This document shows, in pieces, positions 55,648-62,396 of a stretch of DNA of 64,000 nt. Every line of letters begins with the position of its first letter. The first letter of the stretch is position 1. The stretch is taken from contig JAMPHZ010000006.1 of assembly GCA_023663145.1 (NCBI GenBank), forward strand, positions 1-64,000, in the 5' to 3' direction. A program made the translations under genes and the position numbers. Below the pieces are notes generated by a model. The model made no database searches. It worked only from the letters and a program-made list of their open reading frames with translations, and was not told the origin of the DNA. Source of the DNA: Odoribacter sp. (lineage in GTDB: Bacteria > Bacteroidota > Bacteroidia > Bacteroidales > Muribaculaceae).

Positions 55648-56574
55648 ATGAGCACAACAGACGGAACAATGCCCTTGGGCTCCTATCAGGAAAACTCGCA
55701 GGAACAACCCCGCGATCCACAAAAAAATAATACCACGGCGGCGGCAGCAGGAGTCACCGGTGTAGCCGCAGCGGGCCTCGGTGCTGCCGGCATCTACGCT
55801 TATAACGAATATAACAAAAGCGCCGACGAAGAACTCGAGATAATACTTGATGACGAGGAACTGCTTGAGGATCCAAACGATGAAGTTGAGGTTGAGATAG
55901 AACACAATCCCGCTGTATCGCATAATACAAGCGTAAACCGGACTAGCACTGGCGCCCCGCAGGAGACGACCACCACTCCTCCCTCCACACATCAGACCCA
56001 GACTCCCCCGGCCCACACTCCCGGCACTCCCGCAACCCCTATAAATCAGACCACGGAACCACCCGTCGAGCAGCCAACCACTCCCACATCTCCCACATCT
56101 CCGACCCAACCCGTGGAGCAGCCCGTAAATCCTCCCGTGGAGCAACCTGTCGAGCCTATAGATCCTGTTGTAAATCCTCAGATTGAAGTTGCCGAAGATC
56201 CAGATGACATTGCAGAAGCACTGATATCAGTGGAAGAAATAGACCCTGAGGACTTCGACGGCACACAACCTTTCGCATTCACAAGCGTCGAGACCGTCTA
56301 CGACATCGACGGCAACGCCACCACATCAGCAGAATATATTGATCAGAACGGCATGACAGGTGTGATGGTCGATCTTGACGGCGACGGCGTATTCGACATT
56401 CTCACCGAAGACACAGGAGCAATGTACACCATCGAAGACTCAGAGACATTCCTTACCGTAGGTGATGCAGAATATGATGTCGAGACCGGCTACATAGCTT
56501 ACGACGAAAATCAGGACACTATGATTGATGATGATCCTATGGATGACATCATCGACACCGAGGACTTCGCATGA
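55648..56574 (+). CDS. Membrane protein with Pro/Thr-rich linker and acidic Ca-motif tail, unknown
   Basis: 308 residues, no signal peptide. A polar N-terminus (1-29), an Ala/Gly-rich hydrophobic stretch (about 30-52), a strongly acidic segment (DDEELLEDPNDEVEVEIEHN), a Pro/Thr/Gln-rich linker with repeated PVEQP (about 100-180), then an acidic domain. In the last part DLDGDGVFDIL (near residue 247) looks like a calcium-binding DxDxDG loop, with DIDGNATTS and DENQDT as further candidates. I do not recognise the family. It shares layout and acidic phrases (DDIEVEIEEP against DEVEVEIEHN; EEIDPEDF against IDPEEIDLEDI) with the gene at 57247. Its stop overlaps the FHA gene start. Confidence 0.6.
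   Translation: MSTTDGTMPLGSYQENSQEQPRDPQKNNTTAAAAGVTGVAAAGLGAAGIYAYNEYNKSADEELEIILDDEELLEDPNDEVEVEIEHNPAVSHNTSVNRTSTGAPQETTTTPPSTHQTQTPPAHTPGTPATPINQTTEPPVEQPTTPTSPTSPTQPVEQPVNPPVEQPVEPIDPVVNPQIEVAEDPDDIAEALISVEEIDPEDFDGTQPFAFTSVETVYDIDGNATTSAEYIDQNGMTGVMVDLDGDGVFDILTEDTGAMYTIEDSETFLTVGDAEYDVETGYIAYDENQDTMIDDDPMDDIIDTEDFA
56040..56175 (+). repeat. Coding tandem repeats (PVEQP-type linker)
   Basis: Within the linker of the gene at 55648. The nine-base unit TCCCACATC occurs twice in tandem near 56085-56102, and the unit CCCGTGGAGCA (or close variants) recurs four times over about 100 bases, coding for PVEQP. Such repeats can change copy number between strains. Confidence 0.6.
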
Positions 56575-57200
56575 CGGCCATGGCACCACTACAGGCTTAC
56601 AAAGTAGCACAGTGCCCCGGCTGCGGCAAGCGGTTCAAAGTACTGCATCCCGGAGTCGAAGGTATTCGCACATATACCTGCTCGGCATGCGGCAAAAAAT
56701 TCAACGTGAAGTTCGAGGCTCTCTCCCAATCTGCGGAGTCCGCCCAGACGTCTGCTCCGGCCCAAGGGATAAAGGTTGCCACAGCCAAGAAAAACGATCT
56801 CACCCAAAAAACAATGATGATCGGAGCATTTGACCCGTCATGGAGCGTGGTCACAACCCCGGCTCAGGCAGTGCTGAGGGTAACCATGCACCGCAAGTTC
56901 CTGCCGGCTACTGTCAAGACATTCAATCTAAACGGGTACGGCTCATGGACTATAGGGCGCAGCGACTCCTCGCAACCCAGCGACATATCGATCACAGGCG
57001 ATGATTCCGTGTCACGCCGCTGCGCAGTCATTGAGACTACCATGGATCAGTCAGGCGCCGTATTTTTGCTCAAAGTAGTCAAAACACGCAACCCCATATT
57101 CATAAATGGCCGTAAAATGGCCAACGGAGAAAGCATTCAACTGCAATTCGGCGACACCATTACCATGGGCAAGACATCAATGACATTCTCCAACAGATAA
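56571..57200 (+). CDS. Zinc-ribbon plus FHA domain protein
   Basis: 209 residues, cytoplasmic. N-terminal zinc ribbon with CPGC...CSAC (C15, C18, C37, C40), a variable linker (50-100), then an FHA domain from about residue 100: WTIGRSD (G129, R130), DDSVSRRCA (S148, R149, R150), IFINGRKMANGE. The canonical His after SR is Cys151 here. FHA domains bind phosphothreonine, so this protein would read Thr phosphorylation. It lies between the two acidic membrane proteins with a four-base start overlap on the upstream side. The zinc ribbon may bind nucleic acid or a partner protein. Confidence 0.88.
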   Translation: MTAMAPLQAYKVAQCPGCGKRFKVLHPGVEGIRTYTCSACGKKFNVKFEALSQSAESAQTSAPAQGIKVATAKKNDLTQKTMMIGAFDPSWSVVTTPAQAVLRVTMHRKFLPATVKTFNLNGYGSWTIGRSDSSQPSDISITGDDSVSRRCAVIETTMDQSGAVFLLKVVKTRNPIFINGRKMANGESIQLQFGDTITMGKTSMTFSNR

Positions 57201-57246
57201 CAAGCAAACCCACCTTTCACCTCACCGACTCTAACAAAGACACGAA

Positions 57247-58017
57247 ATGGACAACAAAAATACATTGCATCCCGACAGTTCCGCTCCGGCCCGCAAGCCC
57301 GCCACCGACGAGCCCGAGATGGAAATTATCGAGGAACCCAGATCAGGTATCAACAAACGGGCAGCGGCTGTAGCCGGAGCGGTTGTAACAGCAGCCGGCG
57401 GAGCGGCATTCGCAGCACACAACTCTAATGACAGCTCCGACGAGATCACATCCATTGAATTCGATGATGACGACGATACTTACGATGACATTGAAGTCGA
57501 GATAGAAGAACCAACCACCCCGGCGTCCACACATAACCGCCGCGAAACACCTCACACTGAGACATATAACGGCGACTCCACCTCAGAAACGGTATCCACT
57601 GCAGAAGAACCCCCGCATAGCGAGACAGAATCACAGGAAACAATGACCACGGAAGAGGCCGGCGAGGGATCAGGAGAAGATATTAAATTCTCGAACGGCA
57701 ACAATTACGAGACACTTGACAGTGGCCACACCACATCTAACGAGCAAGAAGACATCGAAGTGGTAATCCCCGAAGACATCACCGGTATAGATCCTGAAGA
57801 AATTGACCTCGAAGATATTATCATTGAAGAAGACCCGGAGATAATCCTCGGTCAGGATGATCCCGAGATAATAGAAGATGATCCCTTATTGGGTGGCCTG
57901 GATGGAGAGGACCCATCAACCTGGGGCATAGACCCCACCGACCCATTAACAGACATTGAATATAATACCGGAGATGACATCGACATCGATACCGACATAG
58001 AGTACGGTGATATATAA
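57247..58017 (+). CDS. Acidic membrane protein, paralogue-like of the gene at 55648, unknown
   Basis: 256 residues. Charged N-terminus of 35 residues, Ala/Gly-rich hydrophobic segment (AAAVAGAVVTAAGGAAFAAH, about 39-58), then a long tail extremely rich in Asp, Glu, Thr and Ser (calculated very acidic), with no clear domain. Repeated phrases such as EDPEII and DIDTDIEY occur. Layout equals that of the gene at 55648 but without the Pro-rich linker and Ca-like loop. No known family. A long acidic tail could bind cations, basic proteins or be a substrate for kinases (inference). Confidence 0.6.
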   Translation: MDNKNTLHPDSSAPARKPATDEPEMEIIEEPRSGINKRAAAVAGAVVTAAGGAAFAAHNSNDSSDEITSIEFDDDDDTYDDIEVEIEEPTTPASTHNRRETPHTETYNGDSTSETVSTAEEPPHSETESQETMTTEEAGEGSGEDIKFSNGNNYETLDSGHTTSNEQEDIEVVIPEDITGIDPEEIDLEDIIIEEDPEIILGQDDPEIIEDDPLLGGLDGEDPSTWGIDPTDPLTDIEYNTGDDIDIDTDIEYGDI

Positions 58018-58047
58018 CAAACAGATAATCTGATAAAAACCTTAAAT

Positions 58048-59577
58048 ATGAAAGCAATAACCCGTCTACTGGCAGCTCTCGTTCTCCTCTCTCCCCTTGG
58101 CGCGGCGAGCATCCATGCCTCCGACCCCGTCAGCCGCGACAGTATAATGAATGTCGTACATGCGGCCGAAGCATCTAACCCCGAGGCCCTGAACATTCTT
58201 GGCACCTGGTACTACATGGGTGAGAATCTATCGCAGGACTACTCTCTCGCCGCACGTATGTGGGCAAAGGCAGCATCAATGGGTAATGTTGCCGCAATCG
58301 GCAATTTAGGCATGTGTTACCAGTACGGTCAAGGCGTTGAACGCGATTCAATAAAGGCCATGGGACTGTACACCAAGAGCTTGCGTGCAGGCAACCCGGA
58401 ACTGATGGAATCACTGCGGCATCAGGCCGACTCCGGCTCGTCATTCGAATGCGCCGCCATGGGACACTTCCTTACCGAAGGGATCGGCTGTAAACGTGAC
58501 TATCCCGCGGCAGGCAGATACTACGCAGTCCTGGCAAAACGCGGCGATGTAGAAGCAATGCGCGACGCCGGCCTCGCTTTCCTCAACGGCAAAGAGTACA
58601 AAGATGCACTGAAGTGGTTTAAGAGCGGAACAGAACAAGGCAACATCACATGCACATATTACTACGGCTCAATGCTGGTTGACGGCCTCGGCACCGAAGC
58701 CAACCCTTCCCGCGGTTTCGTCTACGCACTCAAAGCAGCTGAAGGCGGCCTCGCCAACGCACAATACCTCGTATCTCGCCTCTATCGTGAGGGACGCGGA
58801 GTGGCGGCATCGGCCACAGAAGCCGACGCATGGCTTGGAAAAGCAGCTTATAAAGGTCTTGCCAAAGCAATGTTTGAATATGGATTGCTCGCAGCATCAA
58901 AGAATGACTTCATTGTAGCATCTTACATGTTCTCATGGCTCAACAACCGTCGTTCTTTCGTGCCGCAGATGAAATCTCTTTTCACTCCCACCGACACAGC
59001 AAACATCCTTGACACTCCGTTCGCCCACTTTGCCATGGCTGTCAAGGCCATCAACGCCGGGGATTTCAAAACCGCCAGAAATGAAATAAAAGCGCTCAAA
59101 AAAGGCAAAGGTCCATACGTTGAAATACTTGAGGCACAGATACTCATGAGTCCGCTCAACGAGAAACGCGACATAAAGAAAGCCGTCAAGCAACTTACCA
59201 AACTTGCCGAGAAAGACGACTACGCCCGACTGCTGCTCGCCAGAATCTACGAACGCGGAACCGACGGCATCGATGTCGACACAGCCATAGCCCGCCAACT
59301 GCTTGAGACAGCCGCTGACAACAACTTCTACCCCGCAGTCATAGCCCTGGGCAACGACTATTACGAAGGTCTTTTCGGCATTCGCGACTACAGCCTGGCT
59401 GTCGATTGCTATCGCCGGGCATATAATGAAGGCTGGCTGCTCGCCGACGCCGCATCACGCTTTGCCACATGCCTCGATGAGGCTCAAGGCACCGTACTCA
59501 ACCCATCCCTCGCCTCCAAGATCAACAGCCAGAAGTACCCCGCCGCCCTGACGGACTTCACAGCGCTGATTCCCTGA
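58048..59577 (+). CDS. Secreted Sel1-like repeat protein
   Basis: 509 residues with a signal peptide (ATG at 58048, LLAALVLLSPLGAASIHA). The rest is a solenoid of Sel1-like TPR repeats of about 36 residues, for example LNILGTWYYMGENLSQDYSL, IGNLGMCYQYGQGVERDSIK, TCTYYYGSMLVDGLGTEA, AQYLVSRLYREGRGVAAS and YEGLFGIRDYSLAVDCYRRA. Sel1 proteins are adaptors for protein complexes, often in secretion or signalling. Last gene of the operon starting at 55648, followed by a terminator. Confidence 0.88.
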   Translation: MKAITRLLAALVLLSPLGAASIHASDPVSRDSIMNVVHAAEASNPEALNILGTWYYMGENLSQDYSLAARMWAKAASMGNVAAIGNLGMCYQYGQGVERDSIKAMGLYTKSLRAGNPELMESLRHQADSGSSFECAAMGHFLTEGIGCKRDYPAAGRYYAVLAKRGDVEAMRDAGLAFLNGKEYKDALKWFKSGTEQGNITCTYYYGSMLVDGLGTEANPSRGFVYALKAAEGGLANAQYLVSRLYREGRGVAASATEADAWLGKAAYKGLAKAMFEYGLLAASKNDFIVASYMFSWLNNRRSFVPQMKSLFTPTDTANILDTPFAHFAMAVKAINAGDFKTARNEIKALKKGKGPYVEILEAQILMSPLNEKRDIKKAVKQLTKLAEKDDYARLLLARIYERGTDGIDVDTAIARQLLETAADNNFYPAVIALGNDYYEGLFGIRDYSLAVDCYRRAYNEGWLLADAASRFATCLDEAQGTVLNPSLASKINSQKYPAALTDFTALIP

Positions 59578-59599
59578 ACGCTCGTTCTCCTCTCTTGAC

Positions 59600-59635
59600 G
59601 CCGCCATGGTTTCACATTGAAGCCGTGGCGGTTTT
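59600..59635 (+). terminator. Terminator of the FHA/Sel1 operon
   Basis: Nine-pair stem (59601-59609 with 59623-59631, one T-G pair), 13-base loop, then TTTT. It starts 23 bases past the Sel1 stop. Confidence 0.75.
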
Positions 59636-59699
59636 CCACGTCAGCCACCTCTCCGGCGAATGCTGCTTAATGTAAAAATTTTTCATTGACTGCTTAATA

Positions 59700-59731
59700 T
59701 TTGCAAATCAGCGTTAAATTATCTACCTTTG
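59700..59731 (+). promoter_or_regulatory. Promoter of the WG-repeat lipoprotein
   Basis: TTTG at 59700-59703 and TACCTTTG at 59724-59731, 20-base spacer, full match. The leader to the ATG at 59763 is about 25 bases. Confidence 0.88.
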
Positions 59732-59762
59732 TGGCATTCAATCATTAACCAAATAAATTCAC

Positions 59763-61547
59763 ATGAAAATATCAAAATGTATCCTTGCAGCAGTCATAGC
59801 TACAACAGCCCTCGCCATGGGCAGCTGCAGCTCATCAGGCGGTGACTCATTAGTTGACCGGATTGATTACCTGGCTGTGCGCGAAAGCGACAATTCTGAC
59901 TGGGGTTTCTACTCTCCCGACGGCGAGATAAAATTTGCCGACGAATTCAAAAACCGGCCGTCATCCGTTGTCGAAGGTTATTTCTCTGTAAAAGAAAACG
60001 ACGGTTATTCACTCTATAAGTTCGGCGACAAACTCGAAGTCGTTAAAGACGCCGAAGGCCTTCGCGCCGTTGGATACATGGTTGATGGCCTTATCCCTGT
60101 TACCGTTCCCAAAGAACGCATATCTGTCATTGATGGCTCAGGCAAGAAAAAGTTCACACTTGATCCCATAGGTGGCAAAGAAATAGTAAGCGCTGGCGCA
60201 GGCTTCTGCGACGGACTGCTTATGGTCAAAACCGAAGAAGGCAACTATGGTTTCGTGAATACCAAGGGTGAGGTAGCAATCAAGCCCAAGTACTCTGAGG
60301 CCAACAATTTCAACGAAGGCTACGCACTTGTAGGCACTTATAACAAAGACAAGGATGAGACAACCTTTATGGTGATTGACAAAAAAGGCGAGACCGTATT
60401 CACCCTGCGCAAAGGCATGAAACCCAACGCCGAAATGTTCAATTCAGGGTTACTTGCCGTACGCGACAGCAACGACCGGATAGTATTCCTCGACACCAAA
60501 GGTGAAGAAGTATTCAAATGCCCATCAAAAGTCAAGCATGTAAGAGATTACGACAATAAATACATCGTATTCATCGGAGATGACTATAAAGACGGAGTGA
60601 TCGACTTTGAAGGCAACACCATCATCCGTCCGAAATACGAATCAATCCAGATCATATCGACCGGCTCATTCCTCGCATCCCAGGAAGACCGCGCCGTAGT
60701 GCTGAATGCCGATGGAGAGGAGACACTGCGCATCGATGATTACGAAAGCGTGTCCTGGGTAGGCAAATTCGGCTATCTGGCAGAGGAACGTCGCACCAAG
60801 TGCTTCCTTGACAAGGAAGGCAAGCCTGTGAAGAACGCTGAGTTCTACCGGGTGAACATAGACCCGTCGGCTGATGCATTCCTGAATTCCGACTATTTCA
60901 ACACCGAAGCAGTGGTAAAAGACGTGTGCTCTCTCATTACCGACAAAGGTGTTGACAAATATGTAATAGGTGAAGGCCCCGGTGCTCATTTCTCAAATCC
61001 GACCGACTATACATACCGCTCGCAGGTACTCATAGACGATCTGTCAAAACAGGGTTACCGATATTCAATCAGCGTATATGCTGAGTTCAACATGTCAATG
61101 GCTGACTACAGCTACAACTTCAACGGCTATGACTACCAGCGCAACGACTACTGGCGCGAAGGCTGCGAACTATATTCAATGCGATTCTCCATCAGCACCG
61201 AGACCGACTGGGGCAACAGCGGCTCTGAAGCCATCGTATCGCAACTCAAAGACAATGGCTTCAAAATCGCGGCCCAGACTGAAAAGGGTACTTCCACCTA
61301 CGCAGCCCTGCTCACCAAAGGCGACCTGATCGTACTCGTAAACAGCGAGAAGGGTTCCACCACCGGCAACGTAGCCGTGGCCAAGAGCGAGCCTTCGCTG
61401 ATTGATAACATCAAGAGCAATATCGACTACGTAAACCGGACAGAAAAAGGAAGCTCAGATGAAGAAGTGGCAATTGTTGAAGACTATGATTACGCCGACT
61501 CATGCGCAGTTGAGGTTGAGGAAGTAGTTGCCGAAGATTACTACTGA
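59763..61547 (+). CDS. WG-repeat lipoprotein
   Basis: 594 residues with lipoprotein signal ending ALAMGSCSSS (Cys22). Residues 45-370 contain WG-like repeats, for example DWGFYSPDGEIKFADEF, YGFVNTKGEVAIKPKYSEA, DGVIDFEGNTIIRPKYES and GYLAEERRTKCFLDKEGK, each with a Gly-Phe turn and a Lys/Pro strand. The C-terminal 200 residues are a separate alpha/beta part without recognised family (YRYSISVYAEFNMSMADYSY) and the tail is acidic. WG proteins are surface or periplasmic beta-propeller-like binders. Own promoter; not in the FHA operon. Confidence 0.85.
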   Translation: MKISKCILAAVIATTALAMGSCSSSGGDSLVDRIDYLAVRESDNSDWGFYSPDGEIKFADEFKNRPSSVVEGYFSVKENDGYSLYKFGDKLEVVKDAEGLRAVGYMVDGLIPVTVPKERISVIDGSGKKKFTLDPIGGKEIVSAGAGFCDGLLMVKTEEGNYGFVNTKGEVAIKPKYSEANNFNEGYALVGTYNKDKDETTFMVIDKKGETVFTLRKGMKPNAEMFNSGLLAVRDSNDRIVFLDTKGEEVFKCPSKVKHVRDYDNKYIVFIGDDYKDGVIDFEGNTIIRPKYESIQIISTGSFLASQEDRAVVLNADGEETLRIDDYESVSWVGKFGYLAEERRTKCFLDKEGKPVKNAEFYRVNIDPSADAFLNSDYFNTEAVVKDVCSLITDKGVDKYVIGEGPGAHFSNPTDYTYRSQVLIDDLSKQGYRYSISVYAEFNMSMADYSYNFNGYDYQRNDYWREGCELYSMRFSISTETDWGNSGSEAIVSQLKDNGFKIAAQTEKGTSTYAALLTKGDLIVLVNSEKGSTTGNVAVAKSEPSLIDNIKSNIDYVNRTEKGSSDEEVAIVEDYDYADSCAVEVEEVVAEDYY

Positions 61548-61590
61548 TCCAGTCCTGAGCAGACGGCTGACTGACATAACAGGCCAACGA

Positions 61591-61630
61591 CATCAAGGGG
61601 CGCCCGGTTCCACATGGGCGCCCCTTGATG
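61591..61630. other. Intergenic hairpin, strong stem without T-tract
   Basis: Perfect 15-base stem (61591-61605 with 61616-61630) and 10-base loop, 43 bases after the WG gene. The following CAAGTGACAC has no T-run. It probably ends the WG transcript or protects its 3' end. Confidence 0.65.
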
Positions 61631-61649
61631 CAAGTGACACATAACCTTT

Positions 61650-61665
61650 TGGCACGGTTTTTGTT
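61650..61665 (+). promoter_or_regulatory. Candidate sigma-54 promoter of the slyD-like gene
   Basis: TGGCAC at 61650-61655, five bases, then TTGTT at 61661-61665. It matches the -24/-12 consensus TGGCAC-N5-TTGCW at all but one base (T for C at 61664), with the exact GG-N10-G spacing. Transcription would start near 61676, 13 bases before the ATG. No TAnnTTTG is visible for this gene. Confidence 0.55.
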
Positions 61666-61688
61666 ATTATTCATAAAAACAATATATT

Positions 61689-62264
61689 ATGGAAAAGATT
61701 GAACCCGGAAAATATGTAGAGATGGTCTATGACCTCTTCAAAGTAAATGATGATGGCACCGAAGAACTTGTACACCAGGTAGATGCCGAAGACCCGGAAG
61801 GCGTGATATTCGGTGTTACCCCCGGCATCGTCACACCGCTTGAAAAGGCCCTCGAAGGCCTTTCGGAAGGTGACACTTTCGATGTAGTCGCACAACCCGA
61901 GGAAGCCTACGGTCAGCGCAGCGATGAATTTCTTGTAACTCTTGAAAAAGACATATTTGAAATCGACGGCAAATTTGATCCCGAAGTTGTGAAAGTGGGT
62001 GCCGTATTGCCCATGATGACACAAGAAGGATATAAAATCAACGGCGTAGTATACAAAGTTGATGACAAAACCGTGACCATGGATTTCAACCACCCGCTTA
62101 CCGGCAAGGTAGTGCGCTTGCGCGGCAAAGTCACCACAGTGCGCGATGCCACTCCCGAAGAAATAAAACTCACAACCGAGGGAGGCTGTGGATGCGGTTG
62201 CTCAGGCAATTGCGATGATAATGAAGGATGCCAGGGCGGATGCCAAGGCGGCGGATGCTGCTGA
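61689..62264 (+). CDS. slyD: SlyD-like FKBP peptidyl-prolyl isomerase with metal-binding tail
   Basis: 191 residues, cytoplasmic. FKBP domain blocks VFGVTPGIVTPLEKAL-like (FGVTPGIVTPLEKALEGL), GDTFDVVAQPEEAYGQ, and an insert domain (EFLVTLEKDIFEIDG...GAVLPMM), then NHPLTGKVVRLRGKV. The last 25 residues are Gly and Cys rich (GGCGCGCSG..CQGGCQGGGCC), as in SlyD tails that bind nickel, copper or zinc. It acts as chaperone and prolyl isomerase. The symbol is by family likeness. Confidence 0.9.
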   Translation: MEKIEPGKYVEMVYDLFKVNDDGTEELVHQVDAEDPEGVIFGVTPGIVTPLEKALEGLSEGDTFDVVAQPEEAYGQRSDEFLVTLEKDIFEIDGKFDPEVVKVGAVLPMMTQEGYKINGVVYKVDDKTVTMDFNHPLTGKVVRLRGKVTTVRDATPEEIKLTTEGGCGCGCSGNCDDNEGCQGGCQGGGCC

Positions 62265-62290
62265 TAATCCATCTGCAAATAACCATATAA

Positions 62291-62319
62291 TGGCGTGCCG
62301 TCACAGGCGCGCCATTTTT
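62291..62319 (+). terminator. Terminator of the slyD-like gene
   Basis: Nine-pair stem (62291-62299 with 62306-62314, one T-G pair), six-base loop, then TTTTT. It overlaps the -33 region of the next promoter. Confidence 0.8.
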
Positions 62320-62351
62320 GTTGCATGATTGCGAAAAAAATCGTAACTTTG
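62320..62351 (+). promoter_or_regulatory. Promoter of the PP2C gene
   Basis: TAACTTTG at 62344-62351 is a perfect -7 element; GTTG at 62320-62323 (one mismatch) is 20 bases upstream. The leader to the ATG at 62397 is about 40 bases. Confidence 0.75.
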
Positions 62352-62396
62352 CCGTGAACTGCTCCGCGGTTTTCCAATCATTTATGCAACAGACTC

